Both the position numbers and the translations under genes were made by a program. From assembly GCF_036227485.1 (NCBI RefSeq), contig NZ_CP109479.1:4216001-4280000 (forward strand): a DNA stretch of 64,000 nucleotides. Direction: 5' to 3'. The DNA comes from Streptomyces sp. NBC_01451 (GTDB lineage: Bacteria; Actinomycetota; Actinomycetes; Streptomycetales; Streptomycetaceae). The stretch's first letter is position 1. Every line of letters starts with the position of its first letter. Shown here piece by piece: positions 61,276-64,000 of the stretch. The notes beneath the pieces are model-generated. The model was not told where the DNA came from. It searched no databases and worked only from the letters and a program-made list of their open reading frames with translations.

Positions 61276-61509
61276 CTATCGCTCGCCCCGCCGGACCTCC
61301 CGCACCCTCCGCAGCCTGTTCACCGTCACCGGGTCGCACGCCAGCGCCCGCTCGTCGTCCAGCAGCGCGTTGAGCAGCTGGTAGTAGCGCACCGGCGCCA
61401 ACCCCAGCTCCTCACGGATCGCCCGTTCCTTCGCACCCGGCCCCGCGAACCCCCGGCGCTCCAGCGCGAGAATGTCCTGTTCCCGTCGCCCCAGCTGCTG
61501 TCCGTCCAT
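61276..61509 (-). CDS. DUF3263 protein
   Basis: 77 residues: GQQLGRREQDILALERRGFA, GPGAKERAIREELGLAPVRY, YQLLNALLDDERALACDPVT, VNRLRRVREVRR. This is the DUF3263 family of actinobacteria, a helical HTH-like domain. The ATG at 61509 lies after TACGGT, a -10-like box, with no ribosome site, so probably leaderless. It is upstream of otsB on the same strand, separated by a family A repeat. Function unknown. Confidence 0.9.
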   Translation of the reverse strand: MDGQQLGRREQDILALERRGFAGPGAKERAIREELGLAPVRYYQLLNALLDDERALACDPVTVNRLRRVREVRRGER

Positions 61510-61608
61510 GACGGAAACCGTAGCCCCCGCCACCGACAGAGGAGAGGTCGTCGGCCTTCCGGATGCCGGGGTGGGTGGCCTCGAAGGCGGTGTCGACCCG
61601 GTTCCGGC

Positions 61609-62867
61609 CTACTCGGCGTTCTCCTCCGAGTTGGCCTGCTTCTGCAGCGTGGTGAGGACCGCCGCCGGGTCGCCGTCCGGCGCGAACGCCGTACCGATCC
61701 GCTGCTTGATGTCGGCACTGACCTGCGCCCAGGACGTCTTGCCGACCGGGTAGAGCTGGGCGGTCGGGAGTTCCTCCAGGAAGGGGGCGAGGTCCTTGTC
61801 CCGGGCCGCGGTGGACATCGTCCTGGAGGCGGAGGAGGTGACCGGCAGCAGGTCGTACTCGCGGGAGAAGGCGAGCACGTTCTTCTCGTCGTAGACGAAG
61901 TCGAGGAATTCGCCGGCCTCGCTCCGGTGGCCGTTCTTCCTGAAGGCCATCATCCAGTCGGCGACACCCATCGCGGACCGCGTCGAGCTCTTCTCGCCCG
62001 GCATCGGCACCATGCCGACGTCCACCCCCTTGGCCACCGCGGTCTTCATCAGCGAGGGATGGCCGTTGAGCATGCCGACCTCCCCGCGCGCGAAGGCGGC
62101 GAAGGCGGCGGCCCGGTTGAGCCTGCCGGGGGCGACGGGCCCGGTGAGGCCCTTGTCGACGAGTTCGTCCTTGAGCCAGGTGAACGTCCTGATGTTCTGC
62201 GGGGAGTCGATGCCGTAGGTGCCGACCTCGCTGGTGTAGCCGTCGCCGCCGCTGAGCAGCCACTGCATGGCCTCGGCCTGCGCCTCCTCCGGCCCGAGCG
62301 GGAGGGCGTACGGGTACTTCACGCCCTCCTCCTTCAGCGCGGCGGCGTCGGCGGCCAGCTCGCTCCAGGTGGTGGGCGGGGTGAGACCGGCCTCGGTGAA
62401 GAGCTTCTTGTTGAAGAAGAGGAGGCGGGTGGAGGCGGCGAAGGGCATGCCGTACTGGGTGCGGCTGACCTTTCCGGCGTCGGCCAGATGCCCGACGAAG
62501 TCGGCCTGCGTCGGGATGGAGAGGAGTTCGTCGGCCTGGTACAGCTCGCCCTTGGCCGCGTAGTCGGCGTACGCGCCGATCTGCGCCAGGTCGGGCGCGT
62601 CACCGGCGGCGACCATCTCCTTGACCTCGCGGTCGACGTCGTTCCAGGAGTGGACGCTGACGTCGACGCGCACATCCGGGTGGGTCTTCTCGTACTCCTC
62701 GACGAGGTCGTCCCAGTACTTCCGGGAGCTGTTGGCGCCGGAGTCGCCGTAGTCGGCGGCGACCAGCTGACCTCACCCGAGCCGGCTCCTCCGCAGCCAC
62801 CGAGTACCGCCGTCATCGCGAGGGCGGAGACCGCCGCGATCATGCCTGTCCTACGCCGCTGCACCAC
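61609..62867 (-). pseudogene. ABC sugar-binding lipoprotein, broken by a 1-base frameshift
   Basis: The first 33 codons read a lipoprotein signal (MVQRRRTGMIAAVSALAMTA, lipobox LGGC) in one frame, and the rest a substrate-binding protein of the sugar type in another (LVAADYGDSGANSSRKYWDD, SWNDVDREVKEMVAAGDAPD, MPFAASTRLLFFNKKLFTEA, GVADWMMAFRKNG). Adding one base near 62770, after GSGEV, restores one chain (GEVQLVAADYGDSG). All else is intact to SEENAE. No membrane or ATPase components are visible. This could be a real recent mutation or a sequencing error. GTG 62867 is the start. Confidence 0.88.
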
Positions 62868-62929
62868 AGAATCCCAACTGGTCGTTCACATACATGTTCA
62901 TTGGTACGTTCAATTTCTCCGTCATATAA

Positions 62930-62960
62930 GGTCTACACCACGTAAGTGGACTAGACCTCT
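62930..62960. promoter_or_regulatory. Two dre-like DasR sites
   Basis: GGTCTA-C-ACCA (62930-62940) and AGTGGACTAGACCTCT (62945-62960) both approximate the DasR consensus ACTGGTCTAGACCAGT (the second agrees at most positions). They lie between the lipoprotein gene and nagK, so DasR should control both, linking them to GlcNAc sensing. Confidence 0.78.
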
Positions 62961-62987
62961 TCCGGGTCGACGGGCCACACTGTCCCC

Positions 62988-63929
62988 GTGAGACATGTCA
63001 TCGCCCTCGACGTGGGCGGCACCGCGATGAAAGCCGCCCTCATCGGGCCGGACGGCGCTCTGCTCCACCAGACGCGCCGGGCGACCGGACGCGAGCGCGG
63101 CCCCGACGCCGTGGTCGAGGAGATCCTCGGCTTCGCCGCCGACCTGCGCGCCCACGGCATCGCCCACCTCGGCGAGAACGCCGCCGCCGCCGGAGTCTCC
63201 GTCCCCGGCATCGTCGACGCCGAACGCGGCCTCGCCGTCTACGCGGCGAACCTCGGCTGGCACGACGTACCCCTGCGCGACCTGCTCGCCGAACGGCTCG
63301 GCCTGCCGGTCGCCCTCGGCCACGACGTACGCACCGGCGGCCTCGCGGAGGGACGGATCGGGGCCGGCCAGGGAGCCGACCGCTTCTTCTTCGTCGCCCT
63401 CGGCACCGGGATCGCGGGCGCCATCGGCGTCGACGGCCGGGTGGAGGCGGGCGCGCACGGCTTCGCGGGCGAGATCGGCCACATCGTCGTACGGCCCGGC
63501 GGGACCCCGTGCCCGTGCGGCCAGCTCGGCTGTCTGGAACGGTACGCGTCGGCGGCGGCGGTGAGCGAGGCATGGGCCGCGGCTTCCGGCACCCCCGGCG
63601 CGGACGCGGCGGACTGCGCCGAAGCCGTCCGCTCCGGCGACCCGCGCGCCCACCGGGTCTGGCAGCACGCGGTCGACGCCCTCGCCGACGGCCTGGTCAC
63701 CGCCCTCACCCTGCTGGACCCGCGCACCCTGATCATCGGCGGCGGCCTGGCGGAAGCGGGCGACACCCTGTTCACAGCACTGCGCGCCGCCGTCCAGGAA
63801 CGGATCACCTTCCAGAAGCTTCCGGTCATCGCCCCCGCAGCCCTCGGAGACACGGCAGGCTGCCTGGGCGCGGGCCTGCTCGCCTGGGATCTCCTGACCA
63901 CCACAGACCTCACGGAGGTAACGCCCTGA
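62988..63929 (+). CDS. nagK: N-acetylglucosamine kinase (ROK family)
   Basis: 313-residue ROK kinase: ATP loop ALDVGGTAMKAALIGPDG, SVPGIVDAERGL, substrate region GHDVRTGGLAEGRIGAGQGA, FFFVALGTGIAGAIG, the zinc motif GEIGHIVVRPGGTPCPCGQL with CLERYAS, and LIIGGGLAEAGDTLF. By context (DasR sites, amino-sugar genes) and recollection of the streptomycete nagKA locus it phosphorylates GlcNAc. GTG 62988 has no ribosome site and a CACACT box just before, suggesting a leaderless message. What follows (63930 on) is repeat B, not an obvious nagA. Confidence 0.88.
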   Translation: MRHVIALDVGGTAMKAALIGPDGALLHQTRRATGRERGPDAVVEEILGFAADLRAHGIAHLGENAAAAGVSVPGIVDAERGLAVYAANLGWHDVPLRDLLAERLGLPVALGHDVRTGGLAEGRIGAGQGADRFFFVALGTGIAGAIGVDGRVEAGAHGFAGEIGHIVVRPGGTPCPCGQLGCLERYASAAAVSEAWAAASGTPGADAADCAEAVRSGDPRAHRVWQHAVDALADGLVTALTLLDPRTLIIGGGLAEAGDTLFTALRAAVQERITFQKLPVIAPAALGDTAGCLGAGLLAWDLLTTTDLTEVTP

Positions 63930-63942
63930 TGGCACCCGACCC

Positions 63943-63977
63943 AGGGGCGCGGGGAACTGCGCGACCAGCCCCCACCG
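63943..63977. repeat. Dispersed repeat family B, copy 2
   Basis: 35 bases (AGGGGCGCGGGGAACTGCGC, then GACCAGCCCCCACCG) identical to 56022-56056. It starts 14 bases after the nagK stop. A frame from ATG 63928 reads through it to the window edge and was not annotated. Confidence 0.85.
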
Positions 63978-64000
63978 TCCCGCACACTCCCCACAGCCTG

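Overview
High-GC DNA with strong third-position GC bias, frequent GTG and TTG starts, leaderless promoters and a gene order resembling the core chromosome of Streptomyces. From memory, the run nagK, trehalose/GPG genes, ThrC-like, cold-shock, groEL, murQ, XPB/HelR, mqnDB resembles the S. coelicolor SCO4285-SCO4340 region. No tRNA, rRNA, CRISPR, phage or intact insertion sequence was seen. Most of the window is ordinary core chromosome; 40-51 kb is more accessory.

Layout. 0-9 kb: DrrAB-type efflux pair with a divergent TetR regulator and a near-perfect 48-bp operator, secreted beta-propeller-like and SGNH proteins, a Uma2 nuclease-fold protein, a CMD-type peroxidase, a tandem SnoaL protein and an aldo-keto reductase. 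9-15 kb: ThpR, MarR-MFS efflux, small regulators and a CtpE-type P-type ATPase. 15-19 kb: three tandem paralogous exported proteins behind the same unusual promoter (ACAACC-N17-ATCTGA). 19-29 kb: a 1055-residue GHKL/sacsin-like ATPase, an SPFH protein, DUF3027, MFS, the futalosine menaquinone genes mqnB and mqnD, and a cold-shock protein with a 10-bp repeat leader. 29-39 kb: HAD phosphatase, a 15-bp minisatellite, a membrane protein, then a helicase-associated protein, an XPB helicase and a HelR-type RNA polymerase motor. 39-51 kb: CutC, a mycothiol-enzyme gene broken by a short repeat, an HD hydrolase, a MurR/RpiR regulator with murQ, a VapBC pair, an XRE-DUF397 pair, an HTH/zinc-ribbon protein and a second Uma2. 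51-64 kb: ene-reductase, groEL with two in-phase CIRCE operators, a second cold-shock gene, a CysO-like sulfur carrier with a ThrC-like enzyme behind a SAM-I riboswitch, gpgS-otsA-otsB, a frameshifted sugar-binding lipoprotein and nagK flanking DasR-type sites.

How the genes work together. Several loci fit cell-wall amino-sugar recycling (murQ with its RpiR regulator; nagK with dre-like sites). gpgS, otsA and otsB make compatible solutes or glucosylglycerate and trehalose. The most provocative locus is the SAM-riboswitch-controlled ThrC-like enzyme next to a thiocarboxylate-type carrier, which suggests homocysteine synthesis from O-phosphohomoserine rather than threonine synthesis. Dispersed palindromic repeats (four copies of one family, two of another, and a third, gene-breaking element) shape intergenic space and in one place have disrupted a gene.
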